From contig NZ_CP019685.1 of assembly GCF_002220775.1 (NCBI RefSeq), positions 372,001 through 436,000 of the forward strand: a stretch of DNA of 64,000 nt, given 5' to 3'. Below, piece by piece: positions 20,385 to 29,680 of this stretch. Source of the stretch: Campylobacter sputorum (lineage in GTDB: Bacteria > Campylobacterota > Campylobacteria > Campylobacterales > Campylobacteraceae). The position numbers were made by a program, and so were the translations under genes. The notes beneath the pieces were generated by a model. It searched no databases. It was not told the DNA's origin and worked only from the letters and a program-made list of their open reading frames with translations. The first letter of the stretch is position 1; every line of letters begins with the position of its first letter.

Positions 20385-21029
20385 ATGAACAATAAAATTA
20401 TACTTTTTGATATGGATGGAACTTTGATAGATTCCACAGGCGCTATACATGATGGTTTTACAAAAGCTTTTAAAGATAATGGAGATTTGTTAAAACTTGA
20501 CTATGAGCATTTAAATTCATTAATAGGATATCCTCTTGATATAATGTTTGAAAGATTAGGTGCTCCAATAAATGAAATTTATAAATATATACATTCATAC
20601 AAAGAAGAGTATAGAAATATTTATTTAAAAAAAACTTCTCTTATAGATAGTGCAAGACAAGCTGTAGAACTTGCTAGTTCATTTGCAAAACTAGGTATTG
20701 TTACTACAAAAACTTCACTATATTCTAAAATATTACTTCAACATCTTGAGATTGATAAATATTTTGATGTAGTCATTGGCAGAGATGATGTTATTAACCC
20801 AAAGCCTGATTCAGAACCTATACTAAAGGCAATCAACGCTATAAATTTAAAAACAAATAAAGTGTATATGATAGGCGATACTATCCTTGATGCAAAAGCT
20901 GCAAAAGCTGCAAATGTAATTTCTATAGGTCTTACATGTGGTTATGGTAGCAAAGATGAGCTTTATAAATATTGTGATTACTGTTATGATTTGCCAATTG
21001 ATGCTGTTTTATTTACAAAAGAAGACTAA
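20385..21029 (+). CDS. HAD-family phosphatase (Gph-like)
   Basis: A 214-residue haloacid dehalogenase phosphatase. Motif I is FDMDGTLIDS (residues about 6-15), motif II is the threonine in GIVTTKT, motif III has Lys in NPKPDSEP, and motif IV is IGDTILDAK. A helical cap domain lies between motifs I and II, as in phosphoglycolate phosphatase and related sugar-phosphate phosphatases; the substrate cannot be read from sequence. I start it at the ATG at 20385, because an upstream TTG would place the cadF terminator inside the gene. Confidence 0.85.
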   Translation: MNNKIILFDMDGTLIDSTGAIHDGFTKAFKDNGDLLKLDYEHLNSLIGYPLDIMFERLGAPINEIYKYIHSYKEEYRNIYLKKTSLIDSARQAVELASSFAKLGIVTTKTSLYSKILLQHLEIDKYFDVVIGRDDVINPKPDSEPILKAINAINLKTNKVYMIGDTILDAKAAKAANVISIGLTCGYGSKDELYKYCDYCYDLPIDAVLFTKED

Positions 21030-21043
21030 CTTATTTTTAGTAT

Positions 21044-21105
21044 TATAATAATTTTTTAGTATAATTTTTAAATATTGTGTTTTTTTAATAATTTTTTAGT
21101 ATAAT
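21044..21105 (+). promoter_or_regulatory. Tandem TATAAT promoters in repeated DNA upstream of the pyruvate oxidoreductase gene
   Basis: A 20-bp sequence ending in TATAAT occurs exactly twice, at 21046-21065 and 21086-21105, 40 bases apart. A third TATAAT is at 21044-21049. The last copy would start transcripts near 21112, giving a leader of about 43 bases. Confidence 0.6.
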
Positions 21106-21106
21106 C

Positions 21107-21138
21107 AAGTTAATTATATATTGATTTATAATTAACTT
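21107..21138. promoter_or_regulatory. 12-bp inverted repeat at the predicted transcription start
   Basis: Arms 21107-21118 and 21127-21138 are perfect reverse complements around 8 nt. They lie directly downstream of the last -10 box and end 16 bases before the start codon. It could be an operator or a 5' mRNA hairpin. Confidence 0.5.
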
Positions 21139-21154
21139 ATCAAGGAGTCACATA

Positions 21155-24100
21155 ATGAGTAAAATTATGAAAACTATGGATGGGAACGAAGCTGCTGCTT
21201 ATGTTTCTTATGCGTTTACAGAAGTTGCTGGAATTTATCCGATAACTCCAAGTTCTCCAATGGCTGATCATGTTGATATGTGGGCGGCACAAGGCAAAAA
21301 AAATCTTTTTGGTATGCCAGTTAAAGTTATAGAGATGCAAAGCGAAGCAGGAGCCGCAGGAAGTGTTCATGGTAGTTTGCAAGTTGGTGCATTAACGACA
21401 ACTTATACTGCTTCACAAGGATTGCTTCTTAAAATACCAAATATGTATAAAATAGCAGGACAACTCTTACCTGGTGTTATACATGTTGCAGCTAGATCTT
21501 TAGCGTCTCAAGCTCTATCTATTTTTGGAGATCACCAAGATATTTATGCGTGTAGACAAACTGGTTTTGCTATGCTTGCAAGTGATAGTGTTCAAGAAGT
21601 TATGGATATAGGTGGTGTTGCCCACTTAGCTGCTATAAAAGGAAAAGTTCCATTTTTGCATTTCTTTGATGGATTTAGAACAAGCCACGAGATACAAAAA
21701 GTAGAAGTTATGGATTATGCAGAGTTTGATAAACTTCTTGATTATGAGGCTATAAAAGAATTTAGACATAACTCATTAAATCCAGAACATCCAAAAACAA
21801 GAGGAACAGCTCAAAATGATGATATCTATTTCCAAACAAGAGAGCTTCCAAATAGATATTATGACGCACTTCCAGACATTGTTGCTGAGTATTTAAAAGA
21901 AATTTCAAAAATTACTGGTAGAGATTATAAGCCATTTAATTATTATGGTCATCCAGAAGCTGAACACATAATAGTTGCAATGGGATCTGTAAATCAAGCT
22001 ATAGAAGAAGTTATAGATTATCTTATGGAAAAAGGTGAAAAAGTTGGTCTTGTCAAAGTTCATTTATATAGACCATTTAGTGTAAAATATCTATTTGATG
22101 TTATGCCAAAAAGCGTTAAAAAAATATCTGTTTTAGATAGAACAAAAGAACCAGGAAGTTTGGGAGAACCATTATATTTAGATATAAAAGCTGCATTTTA
22201 TGGCAAAGAAAACGCTCCTTTGATAATAGGAGGAAGATATGGACTTAGCTCAAAAGATGTTGATCCTGCACAAATAATAGCTGTTTATGAAAATTTAAAA
22301 TCAAACAATCCTAAAAATGGCTTTACAGTTGGTATAAATGATGATGTTACTCATCTTTCTTTAGAAGTTGGACCTAAAATTTCAGTTGGCGATAAAAATA
22401 AAAAAGAGTGTTTATTTTATGGACTTGGTGCCGATGGAACAGTTGGTGCAAATAAAAACTCTATTAAAATTATTGGTGATAATACGGATCTTTACGCTCA
22501 AGCATATTTTGCATATGATAGTAAAAAGTCAGGTGGTTATACAAGAAGTCACTTAAGATTTGGTAAAAAACCTATTCGTTCAACCTATCTTGTTTCAAAT
22601 CCTCATTTTGTTGCATGTTCTGTTGCTGCATATCTTGAAATTTATGATGTTATTGATGGTATAAGAGAAAATGGAACATTTTTACTTAACTCTATTTGGG
22701 ATGAGAAAGAGACAGTTGAAAAAATTCCTAACAAAGTTAAGAAAATTTTAGCTCAAAGAAAAGTTAATTTTTATATACTAAATGCTACAAAATTAGCTCA
22801 TGATATAGGTCTTGGAAACCGCACAAATACAATTATGCAATCAGCATTTTTTAAACTTACAGATATTATACCTTTTGAAGATGCTCAAAGATTGATGAAA
22901 GAATTTGCTAAAAAAACTTATGGTAAAAAAGGTGATAAAATAGTAGAAATGAACTATAAGGCCATAGAAAATGGTGCTGATAAATTAGTAAAAGTTACAG
23001 TTGATCCAGCTTGGGCAAATTTAGATGACAAGCAAGTTGCACAAACAGATAAGTATATAGGAAGTGATTTTATAGAAAATATAGTTAAGCCTATGAACGC
23101 TGCTAGAGGCGATAGCTTACCAGTTTCTGCATTTTTAGGACACGAAGATGGAAGTTTTGAAGCCGGAACAACGCAGTATGAAAAACGCGGTGTTGGTGTA
23201 ATGGTTCCAAAATGGATAGAAGAAAACTGTATTCAATGTAATCAATGTGTGTTTGTTTGCCCACACGCTGTTATAAGAGCTTTTTTAGTAGATGATAAAG
23301 AAATGGCATCTGCTCCTAGTGGCGTAAAAGAACACGCAATAGATGCAAAAGGCAAAGATATTAAAGATTATAAATATAAAATTCAAGTTAGCCCACTTGA
23401 TTGTACTGGTTGCGAACTTTGTGCTCAAAATTGCCCAAGTAAAGAAAAATCACTTGTTATGGTTCCTCTTGAAGATCAAATAGAAAAAGGTGAGCAAGAA
23501 AATGCTGATTATCTATTTAAAAATGTAACTTATAAAGATGATTTAACGGGCAAAGAAAATGTAAAAGGTGTTGGATTTGCAGAGCCGTATTTTGAATTTC
23601 ATGGTGCATGTCCAGGGTGCGGAGAAACTCCTTATATAACACTTGTAACAAGACTATTTGGCGATAGAATGATAGTTGCAAATGCGACTGGATGTAGTTC
23701 AATATATGGCGGTTCTGCTCCATCTATGCCTTATCGCAAAAATAAAGATGGAAATGGCGTTGCTTGGGGTAACTCTTTGTTTGAAGATAATGCTGAGTTT
23801 GGCTTAGGTATGAAAATAGCAACTGAGACTATACGCCATAGAATAGAAAATATTATGCTAGATACAATGGACAAAGTGCCAAATTCTCTAAGTGCTCTTT
23901 ATAAAGATTGGATAGAAAATAAACAATCTTCTTCAAAATCTCTTGAAGTAAGAGATAGATTAATTCCTATTTTAGAACAAAATAAAAATATACAAGGTGT
24001 CGAAGAACTTTTAGAGCTTAAACATTATCTTGCTAAAAAATCTCAATGGATATTTGGTGGAGATGGCTGGGCTTATGATATTGGATATGGTGGGCTTGAT

Positions 24101-24706
24101 CATGTTTTAGCAAGTGGAGAAAATGTAAATATTTTGGTTTTAGATACCGAAGTTTATTCAAATACTGGAGGTCAAAGCTCAAAATCATCAAGATCTGGAT
24201 CTATTGCACAATTTACATCTAGTGGAAAAGCAGTTCAGAAAAAAGATCTTGGTCAAATCGCTATGACTTATGGCAATATTTTTGTTGCTCAAATAAACTC
24301 AAACGCTTCACAAGTTCAAACTATAAAAGCTATCATAGAAGCTGAAGCTTATGATGGACCAAGTATTATTATATGCTATTCTCCTTGTATAGCTCATGGT
24401 ATAAAAGGTGGTTTGAGTCATAGTGGAAATCAAGCTGAGCTTGCTACAAAATGTGGTTATTGGCCTACTTACACTTTTGATCCAAGATTAGCAAAAGAAG
24501 GAAAAAATCCTTTAAAACTATCAGCAAAAGAACCCGAATGGGATTTATATAAAAATTTCTTATTATCAGAAGTAAGATATAACGCCCTTAGCAAGTTGAA
24601 TCCAGAACATGCTGAAGAACTTCTAGAAAAAAATCTTCAAGATGCAAAAAGAAGATATAGACAACTAAAACGTTTATCTGAAGCTGATTTTAGCAACGAA
24701 ATTTAA
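21155..24706 (+). CDS. nifJ: Pyruvate:ferredoxin (flavodoxin) oxidoreductase, single-chain
   Basis: Oxygen-sensitive cytoplasmic enzyme that oxidatively decarboxylates pyruvate to acetyl-CoA, reducing ferredoxin or flavodoxin; it replaces pyruvate dehydrogenase in this group. The 1183-residue chain has all domains in order: the alpha-like part with EVAGIYPITPSSPM near the N-terminus, the gamma part, a 2x[4Fe-4S] ferredoxin domain (CIQCNQCVFVCP and CTGCELCAQNCP, about residues 690-770), and a thiamine-diphosphate beta part with GDGWAYDIGYGG and DTEVYSNTGGQ. It has its own multi-promoter region and a terminator after it, so is probably monocistronic. Confidence 0.96.
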   Translation: MSKIMKTMDGNEAAAYVSYAFTEVAGIYPITPSSPMADHVDMWAAQGKKNLFGMPVKVIEMQSEAGAAGSVHGSLQVGALTTTYTASQGLLLKIPNMYKIAGQLLPGVIHVAARSLASQALSIFGDHQDIYACRQTGFAMLASDSVQEVMDIGGVAHLAAIKGKVPFLHFFDGFRTSHEIQKVEVMDYAEFDKLLDYEAIKEFRHNSLNPEHPKTRGTAQNDDIYFQTRELPNRYYDALPDIVAEYLKEISKITGRDYKPFNYYGHPEAEHIIVAMGSVNQAIEEVIDYLMEKGEKVGLVKVHLYRPFSVKYLFDVMPKSVKKISVLDRTKEPGSLGEPLYLDIKAAFYGKENAPLIIGGRYGLSSKDVDPAQIIAVYENLKSNNPKNGFTVGINDDVTHLSLEVGPKISVGDKNKKECLFYGLGADGTVGANKNSIKIIGDNTDLYAQAYFAYDSKKSGGYTRSHLRFGKKPIRSTYLVSNPHFVACSVAAYLEIYDVIDGIRENGTFLLNSIWDEKETVEKIPNKVKKILAQRKVNFYILNATKLAHDIGLGNRTNTIMQSAFFKLTDIIPFEDAQRLMKEFAKKTYGKKGDKIVEMNYKAIENGADKLVKVTVDPAWANLDDKQVAQTDKYIGSDFIENIVKPMNAARGDSLPVSAFLGHEDGSFEAGTTQYEKRGVGVMVPKWIEENCIQCNQCVFVCPHAVIRAFLVDDKEMASAPSGVKEHAIDAKGKDIKDYKYKIQVSPLDCTGCELCAQNCPSKEKSLVMVPLEDQIEKGEQENADYLFKNVTYKDDLTGKENVKGVGFAEPYFEFHGACPGCGETPYITLVTRLFGDRMIVANATGCSSIYGGSAPSMPYRKNKDGNGVAWGNSLFEDNAEFGLGMKIATETIRHRIENIMLDTMDKVPNSLSALYKDWIENKQSSSKSLEVRDRLIPILEQNKNIQGVEELLELKHYLAKKSQWIFGGDGWAYDIGYGGLDHVLASGENVNILVLDTEVYSNTGGQSSKSSRSGSIAQFTSSGKAVQKKDLGQIAMTYGNIFVAQINSNASQVQTIKAIIEAEAYDGPSIIICYSPCIAHGIKGGLSHSGNQAELATKCGYWPTYTFDPRLAKEGKNPLKLSAKEPEWDLYKNFLLSEVRYNALSKLNPEHAEELLEKNLQDAKRRYRQLKRLSEADFSNEI

Positions 24707-24710
24707 TAAA

Positions 24711-24736
24711 TTTAAGAGAGCTTTTGCTCTCTTAAA
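24711..24736 (+). terminator. Stem-loop after the pyruvate oxidoreductase gene
   Basis: Perfect 11-bp stem (24711-24721 with 24726-24736) with a TTTT loop, a few bases after the stop codon. No long T-run follows, so strength is uncertain. Confidence 0.65.
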
Positions 24737-24821
24737 AATAACAATATTCTTTTTAATAACTTTTGAAAATTACAAAATCATTATAAGATTATATAATTTA
24801 ACTATTTTTGTGTAAATTTTA

Positions 24822-24849
24822 TTGACAACGGGAGGGGGAGTGATATAAT
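24822..24849 (+). promoter_or_regulatory. Consensus sigma70 promoter of the chemoreceptor gene
   Basis: TTGACA (24822-24827) and TATAAT (24844-24849) separated by 16 bases. The spacer contains the G-rich run GGGAGGGGGAG. Campylobacter promoters usually lack a conserved -35, so a full consensus is notable. Confidence 0.7.
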
Positions 24850-24886
24850 AAATATCTAAAAATTTACTAAAAAGAAGGAGTTTTTT

Positions 24887-26884
24887 ATGTTTCGCAAAGT
24901 TGCAAGTAAAATATCTTTAATAATCTTAGTATTGCTTTTTATGTCTTTTGCGATTTTTTCAACGGTTAATTATAGTTCAACTAAAAATACAGTTTTAGAT
25001 TTATCTGAACAATCAAATAGTAAAAATGTTCTTATAGTGGATGTATTTGTTGAGGAATTTTTCGAACAAAGAGTGCAAAATTTGGATAAATTTGCAAATT
25101 ATTTGAACCAAAATACAGATATTATTTCTGATGAGGAAAAAATTAAAAAGCAAATTTATATAGCATCTTTAACAGCTGGTGTAAATGGCTTTTATTTTGG
25201 ATTTACAAATAGAGAAATGATTACATCTAGAACATCAAAAGATGGTATAACTAAGCTTAGCAAGAGAGGTCCGAGCATTGATCAATATGACGCAACTAGT
25301 AGAGGATGGTATAAAGATGCCGTTAAAAATGGCAAATTAACATTTTCACCACCTTACATCTCTTCTGGTACAGGAGATGTAACCGTTACATTTTCAAAAC
25401 CAGTTTATAAAGGTGAAACTCTGCTTGGTGTTTTAGCTGTGGATATATTTTTAAATAAGTTAAATTACAGAATAGATTCTATGATAGATAAATCAGACAA
25501 TTCAACTGATATGATTACCATTTTGGATCTTAATTCAAAATATATAATTTCTCATCCAAATAAAGATATCGTTTTATCTGACAAACCAGAAGCTAAAAAT
25601 ATTGTTTCTTTGTTTGAGCAATCATATGCAAAATTTGGAAACAAACCTTTTGAATATGACTTTATGGGAGATCATAAAGTTGGTGCTTGCGAAAAATACG
25701 AAGCTGCTAACTGGCTTATTTGTTCAGCAAACTCAATGAGTGATTATGATAGCACACTAAGTTATATAATTAAAAGTCAAAGTGTAACTTCAACTATATT
25801 TATTATACTTATAGTATCTATCTTAACTTTCATAATAACAAGAGCTTTAAAACCAATCTCTATAATCCAATCAGGTCTAAACAATGTATTTAAATTTATA
25901 AATCATGAATCAAAAGATGCTAATACAATAAATGTAAAAACAAAAGATGAATTTGGAGCTATGGCTAAAGCTATTAATGAAAACATTGAAAAAACTAAAA
26001 AGAATTTATCTGATGAAGAAGTATTTATAAAACAAGCTAATACATTTGTAGATGAGATAAAAGAAGGTAACTTCTTAGTATCATTTGAAGCAAATTCTTC
26101 AAATCCAGCACTTAATAATCTAAAAGAAGCATTTAAAGAGTTACAAACAACATTAGTCTCACTTATAGCAGATAATGGACATAATATACTAAATTTATTA
26201 AAATCTTTCCAAAACAAAGACTTTACAACTTCTATAGAAGATAAAGGTGTTATTGCTCAAGGTATAAATACTTTAGGCATTGAAATATCAAATATGCTTA
26301 AACAAAATCTATCTCAAGCAGAGAGCTTACAACAAAAATCAGATCTATTATCTAAAGCAGTAGATCAAATAACAGCTTCAGCTAAAAAACAAGCTAGTTC
26401 ACTTGAAGAAAGTGCAGCTGCAGTTGAAGAGATGTCTAGCTCAATGAACTCAATTAATCAAAAAACAACAGAAGTTATAGCTCAAAGTGAAGAGATTAAA
26501 AATGTTATAACTATTATAAAAGATATATCAGAACAAACTAATCTTCTAGCACTTAATGCTGCTATAGAAGCAGCAAGAGCTGGAGAAGCAGGAAGAGGAT
26601 TTGCAGTTGTTGCTGATGAAGTTAGAAAACTTGCTGAAAAAACAGGTAAATCTTTAACTGAGATAGAAGCTAATGTAAATGTTTTAACTCAATCAATAAA
26701 TGAGATGAGTGAAAGCATTAGAGAACAAACTGAAGCAATATCTATGATAAATAACTCTGTAGCTGATGTAGATGCTTTAACAAAAGAAAATGTTAATATT
26801 GCAAACAATACAAACAGCATTACAAAAGAACTTGATACTATGTCTAAAGATATAGTTGAGAGTGTAAGGAATAATAGGTTTTAA
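24887..26884 (+). CDS. Methyl-accepting chemotaxis protein with periplasmic dCache-type sensor
   Basis: Transmembrane chemoreceptor of 665 residues. A first membrane segment (about residues 8-28) and a second (about 302-322) enclose a periplasmic ligand domain of about 270 residues. The segment [20 protein letters not shown] is the hallmark of dCache ligand-binding domains, often for amino or organic acids. A HAMP-like linker and the conserved signalling tip ([19 protein letters not shown]) with [18 protein letters not shown] follow. It would signal through CheW-CheA and be adjusted by the CheR and CheB encoded 3-5 kb downstream. The ligand is not predictable here. The start follows AGAAGGAG. 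Confidence 0.93.
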   Translation: MFRKVASKISLIILVLLFMSFAIFSTVNYSSTKNTVLDLSEQSNSKNVLIVDVFVEEFFEQRVQNLDKFANYLNQNTDIISDEEKIKKQIYIASLTAGVNGFYFGFTNREMITSRTSKDGITKLSKRGPSIDQYDATSRGWYKDAVKNGKLTFSPPYISSGTGDVTVTFSKPVYKGETLLGVLAVDIFLNKLNYRIDSMIDKSDNSTDMITILDLNSKYIISHPNKDIVLSDKPEAKNIVSLFEQSYAKFGNKPFEYDFMGDHKVGACEKYEAANWLICSANSMSDYDSTLSYIIKSQSVTSTIFIILIVSILTFIITRALKPISIIQSGLNNVFKFINHESKDANTINVKTKDEFGAMAKAINENIEKTKKNLSDEEVFIKQANTFVDEIKEGNFLVSFEANSSNPALNNLKEAFKELQTTLVSLIADNGHNILNLLKSFQNKDFTTSIEDKGVIAQGINTLGIEISNMLKQNLSQAESLQQKSDLLSKAVDQITASAKKQASSLEESAAAVEEMSSSMNSINQKTTEVIAQSEEIKNVITIIKDISEQTNLLALNAAIEAARAGEAGRGFAVVADEVRKLAEKTGKSLTEIEANVNVLTQSINEMSESIREQTEAISMINNSVADVDALTKENVNIANNTNSITKELDTMSKDIVESVRNNRF

Positions 26885-26909
26885 ATTAATCCCCCTTAAT
26901 ATATAAATT

Positions 26910-26934
26910 TTCTAGATGCTTAAAGCATCTAGAA
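26910..26934 (+). terminator. Stem-loop after the dCache chemoreceptor
   Basis: Perfect 12-bp inverted repeat around one base (26910-26921 with 26923-26934), 26 bases after the stop. It contains CTAGATG/CATCTAG, as does the palindrome at 30235-30260. Confidence 0.6.
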
Positions 26935-26944
26935 GTAAACTATT

Positions 26945-27005
26945 AAAATAAACTATATCTTATAAATACTTTGTTTTTGTTTATCAGTAATTAATGCTTT
27001 TGGTA
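26945..27005. repeat. Direct repeat, copy A
   Basis: A 34-base core (26972-27005) is identical to 27156-27189, and flanks on the left side (AAAATAAACTA...AATACT) extend the similarity to about 60 bases. On the minus strand the core encodes the end of the reading frame at 26953-27138. Confidence 0.85.
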
Positions 27006-27138
27006 AATTTAAGTTATTAAATGCTTTTTGTAATTTCTTATACAATTTTTCAAAATCAACACCAGCTACTCTAGTTTCGCTTATGGTTGTGATAAGTATG
27101 ACATATAGAATTTTTAGAATTTGAAATTTAAAAATAAA
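26953..27138 (-). pseudogene. C-terminal remnant of an unidentified protein
   Basis: An open minus-strand frame of 61 codons with no credible start codon ends at 26953. It reads as plausible protein, including ISETRVAGVDFEKLYKKLQ and NLPKALITDKQKQSIYKI. The Lys/Leu helix pattern and native-looking codon use suggest the tail of a real gene whose body is gone. I do not recognise the family. The last 13 codons before the stop region are duplicated in copy B (27146-27189), also in frame and also closed by a stop. It lies between a chemoreceptor and a lipoprotein gene of opposite orientation. Confidence 0.4.
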
Positions 27139-27189
27139 CTACATTTTAAATACTCTGTTTTTGTTTATCAGTAATTAATGCTTTTGGTA
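27131..27189. repeat. Direct repeat, copy B
   Basis: Second copy of the repeat, 184 bases from copy A. It ends two bases before the TATAAT (27191-27196) that precedes the NlpE-like gene, so the duplication forms the upstream part of that promoter. Confidence 0.85.
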
Positions 27190-27229
27190 GTATAATTAAT
27201 ACTCATAAATTTATTAAAAGGATTATATT

Positions 27230-27628
27230 ATGAGTATAAAAAATTTTATGTTTGCGGTTATATGCTCTGCTACGCTGTTTGGTTGTTCTTTGAGTAGTCA
27301 AAATGTTGAAAAAAGTGCGGGTCAAATTTACGGCTCTTATACTGCAACACTACCTTGTGCTAGTTGTAGTGGAATAGAGCAAATTTTAACATTGAAAGAT
27401 GATAATACTTATGTTTTGCAAAGTAATTATTTAGATGAGAAAGATGGAAAATTTACAGATAAAGGAAATTATAGTATAGAAAATGGCATTATTACTACAA
27501 TTAATGAATTTAAAGAAAAAAATTACTACAAAATTGACGGACAAAATTTAAGAATGCTAGATTCTGATAAAAAAATAACAACAGGACCTCTTGAAAAATT
27601 CTATATATTTAAACCATATAGGAAATAA
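27230..27628 (+). CDS. NlpE-like lipoprotein (copper-resistance/envelope-stress type)
   Basis: A 132-residue lipoprotein. The signal sequence ends in the lipobox LFGC (Cys19), so the mature protein should be lipidated. The rest matches the NlpE N-terminal domain: GSYTATLPCASCSGIEQILTL, with a CXXC pair, followed by short beta-strands and GPLEKFY near the end. E. coli NlpE is an outer-membrane lipoprotein that reports surface contact, lipoprotein-trafficking faults and copper stress to Cpx; no Cpx genes are seen here. An MFS gene follows 22 bases later and may be co-transcribed. The -10 box is at 27191-27196. Confidence 0.8.
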   Translation: MSIKNFMFAVICSATLFGCSLSSQNVEKSAGQIYGSYTATLPCASCSGIEQILTLKDDNTYVLQSNYLDEKDGKFTDKGNYSIENGIITTINEFKEKNYYKIDGQNLRMLDSDKKITTGPLEKFYIFKPYRK

Positions 27629-27650
27629 ATAAATTTTATAAATATTTTTT

Positions 27651-28847
27651 ATGAAAAAATATTTATATTTATTAAAAACACATAGAAATTTTAGAATTTT
27701 ATGTGTTGTGCAGATTATATGTTATTTTGGTGCATGGTTTTCTCATACAGGTATTTTTACAATGCTTATAAATTTAAATGCACCTGTTTGGGCTATTTCA
27801 TTATGTGCTGCTATGGCTTATATTCCTTGTGTTATTTTAGCACCATTTAGCGGTATTTTAGTTGATAGGTTTAGCCCTAAACCTATGCTTATTGTCATGA
27901 TGATTATAGAAACTATAACTATAGTTATGTTGCTTTTTATAGATTCTCTTGATATGCTTTGGTTGCTTCTTATAATTATATTTGTTAGAATGGGTGTTGG
28001 GGGCATATATTTTCAAGTAGAGATGAGTATACTTCCTAAAATTTTAAAAAATCAAGAATTAAAATTCGCAAATGAAATACATTCAATGATATGGGCGAGT
28101 TGTTACACAATAGGAATGGCTGGAGCCGGAGTTTATATCTATTTTTTTGGTGTAAAAAGTGCTTTTATGCTTGATGTTATTTTATATATAGTTAGCTTTT
28201 ATTTTTTACATAAACTTGTTTTACCAAAAGTCGATAAAACAGCTGTAAAGCCTATATTTACAATGTTTAAAAATGGTATAGTTTATATAAAAAACAATAA
28301 GCTTATTATACATTTAATTATCTTGCATGGATTTGTAGGAATAACCTCATATGAAGCTTTGATTGCATTACTTGCTGATTATAAGTATACAAATATTTTA
28401 TCAATACCTCTGATAATAGGATTTATGAATACCGCAAGAGCGTTATCTTTGATAATTGGTCCAACCTTGCTTAGTAAATTTACAAATAATAAAACTATTA
28501 TGTATATGTATTTTGGTCAGGGATTTGGCATAATCATATGGGCTTTTTTACAATTTAATTTTTATTTAGGTTTTATAGGTCTGGCAACTGCTGGATTTTT
28601 TACATCTACCCTTTGGAGTTATACTTATACTCTTGTTCAAAGAAATTGCGATGAGCAGTTTTATGGTAGAGTAATAGCTTATAATGATATGGTGATTTTG
28701 TTAGTAAGTGCTATGTTTTCGATGTTTGTTGGATTTATGTTTAAAGCTTCATTTAGTTTGCAAACCATAACTATAATAATGGGAAGCGTATTTTTTATAG
28801 GCGGAATTTATTATTATTGGGTAAATAAATTTTATATTATAAAATAA
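27651..28847 (+). CDS. Major facilitator superfamily transporter
   Basis: A 398-residue integral membrane protein with about 12 hydrophobic segments. The MFS loop 2-3 motif appears in degenerate form as GILVDRFSPKPML. The overall pattern resembles the MFS_3/enterobactin-exporter-like efflux group, but the substrate is not readable. It follows the NlpE-like gene by 22 bases with no strong ribosome site, which suggests coupling. It converges on cheR with only 2 bases between the stops. Confidence 0.8.
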   Translation: MKKYLYLLKTHRNFRILCVVQIICYFGAWFSHTGIFTMLINLNAPVWAISLCAAMAYIPCVILAPFSGILVDRFSPKPMLIVMMIIETITIVMLLFIDSLDMLWLLLIIIFVRMGVGGIYFQVEMSILPKILKNQELKFANEIHSMIWASCYTIGMAGAGVYIYFFGVKSAFMLDVILYIVSFYFLHKLVLPKVDKTAVKPIFTMFKNGIVYIKNNKLIIHLIILHGFVGITSYEALIALLADYKYTNILSIPLIIGFMNTARALSLIIGPTLLSKFTNNKTIMYMYFGQGFGIIIWAFLQFNFYLGFIGLATAGFFTSTLWSYTYTLVQRNCDEQFYGRVIAYNDMVILLVSAMFSMFVGFMFKASFSLQTITIIMGSVFFIGGIYYYWVNKFYIIK

Positions 28848-28849
28848 AT

Positions 28850-29680
28850 TTATATTTTTTTATAGTAAGAAACTCCGCTTTCATATACTTTTTGATAAAT
28901 TTTTGTATCTGGTATGAGATCTGCATGACCTGCATAAAGTCTTCCATTTTGATTAAGTAATTTATGTAAAATTTTAACGCATTTTAGTTTAAATTCATCA
29001 TCAAAATATATCATCATATTTCTTGAAAGAATAATGTCAAAAGTTCCTATTTTTAGCATTTCATCATCAAATATATTTACTATTTTAAATTCGCATTTGG
29101 GTAAAATATTTTTTTTGATTTCAAACACGCCGTTTTTATTTATGAAAAATTTATTTTTTTGCTCATTGTTTAACCTGTGTAAATGCCTTTCGTTATATCT
29201 TCCTTCTATACACTCATTTATCGCCTCTGAGTTTATGTCTATCCCAAGTAAGCTAATATTTCTAAGATTATTCTCGACAGCTAACATACATAAAGAATAA
29301 ACTTCATCACCACTTGAGCATGGTGCACAAAGTATTTTAGGATTTGTAAGTGTTTTTGCGTAGCTTATGACTTCTTGTAGCTGTGGTAATTCTCTATAAA
29401 AATATGTCTCATTTACTGTTATGAGATTTAATATATCTTGTTTTAAATTTGAATCTGTTTTTATTAAATCTATAATCTTATCAAAACTAGGTATTTGTCT
29501 ATTTTTAGCAAAAATTTCAAGTCTTTCAAATATAGTATTATATTTTGGTTTTAAATCAGCACCGCATATATCTTGAATAATGCTTATAAATTTATCAAAA
29601 TTCCTAGTATCTATGATTAAATCTTTCTTATTTGTTTCTTGCAAATTTGATTCTTCTTTTTTCTTTCTTCTAAAAAACAT
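28850..29680 (-). CDS. cheR: Chemoreceptor methyltransferase CheR
   Basis: SAM-dependent glutamate methyltransferase that adapts chemoreceptors. An N-terminal helical segment precedes the conserved NETYFYRE. The SAM site is CAPCSSGDEVYSL (usual family form CSTGEEPYS), then LLGIDIN and the catalytic-domain FDIILSRNMMIYF. At 276 residues it is normal length. Its start overlaps the end of cheB by 11 bases, so the two opposing adaptation enzymes are made together. Confidence 0.94.
   Translation of the reverse strand: MFFRRKKKEESNLQETNKKDLIIDTRNFDKFISIIQDICGADLKPKYNTIFERLEIFAKNRQIPSFDKIIDLIKTDSNLKQDILNLITVNETYFYRELPQLQEVISYAKTLTNPKILCAPCSSGDEVYSLCMLAVENNLRNISLLGIDINSEAINECIEGRYNERHLHRLNNEQKNKFFINKNGVFEIKKNILPKCEFKIVNIFDDEMLKIGTFDIILSRNMMIYFDDEFKLKCVKILHKLLNQNGRLYAGHADLIPDTKIYQKVYESGVSYYKKI

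Noticed and set aside
26868-26884. Possible frameshift at the end of the dCache chemoreceptor
   Set aside because: The last residues are unusual (VRNNRF), but the length and the terminal pattern ending in Phe fit related receptors, and no longer frame gives a better tail.
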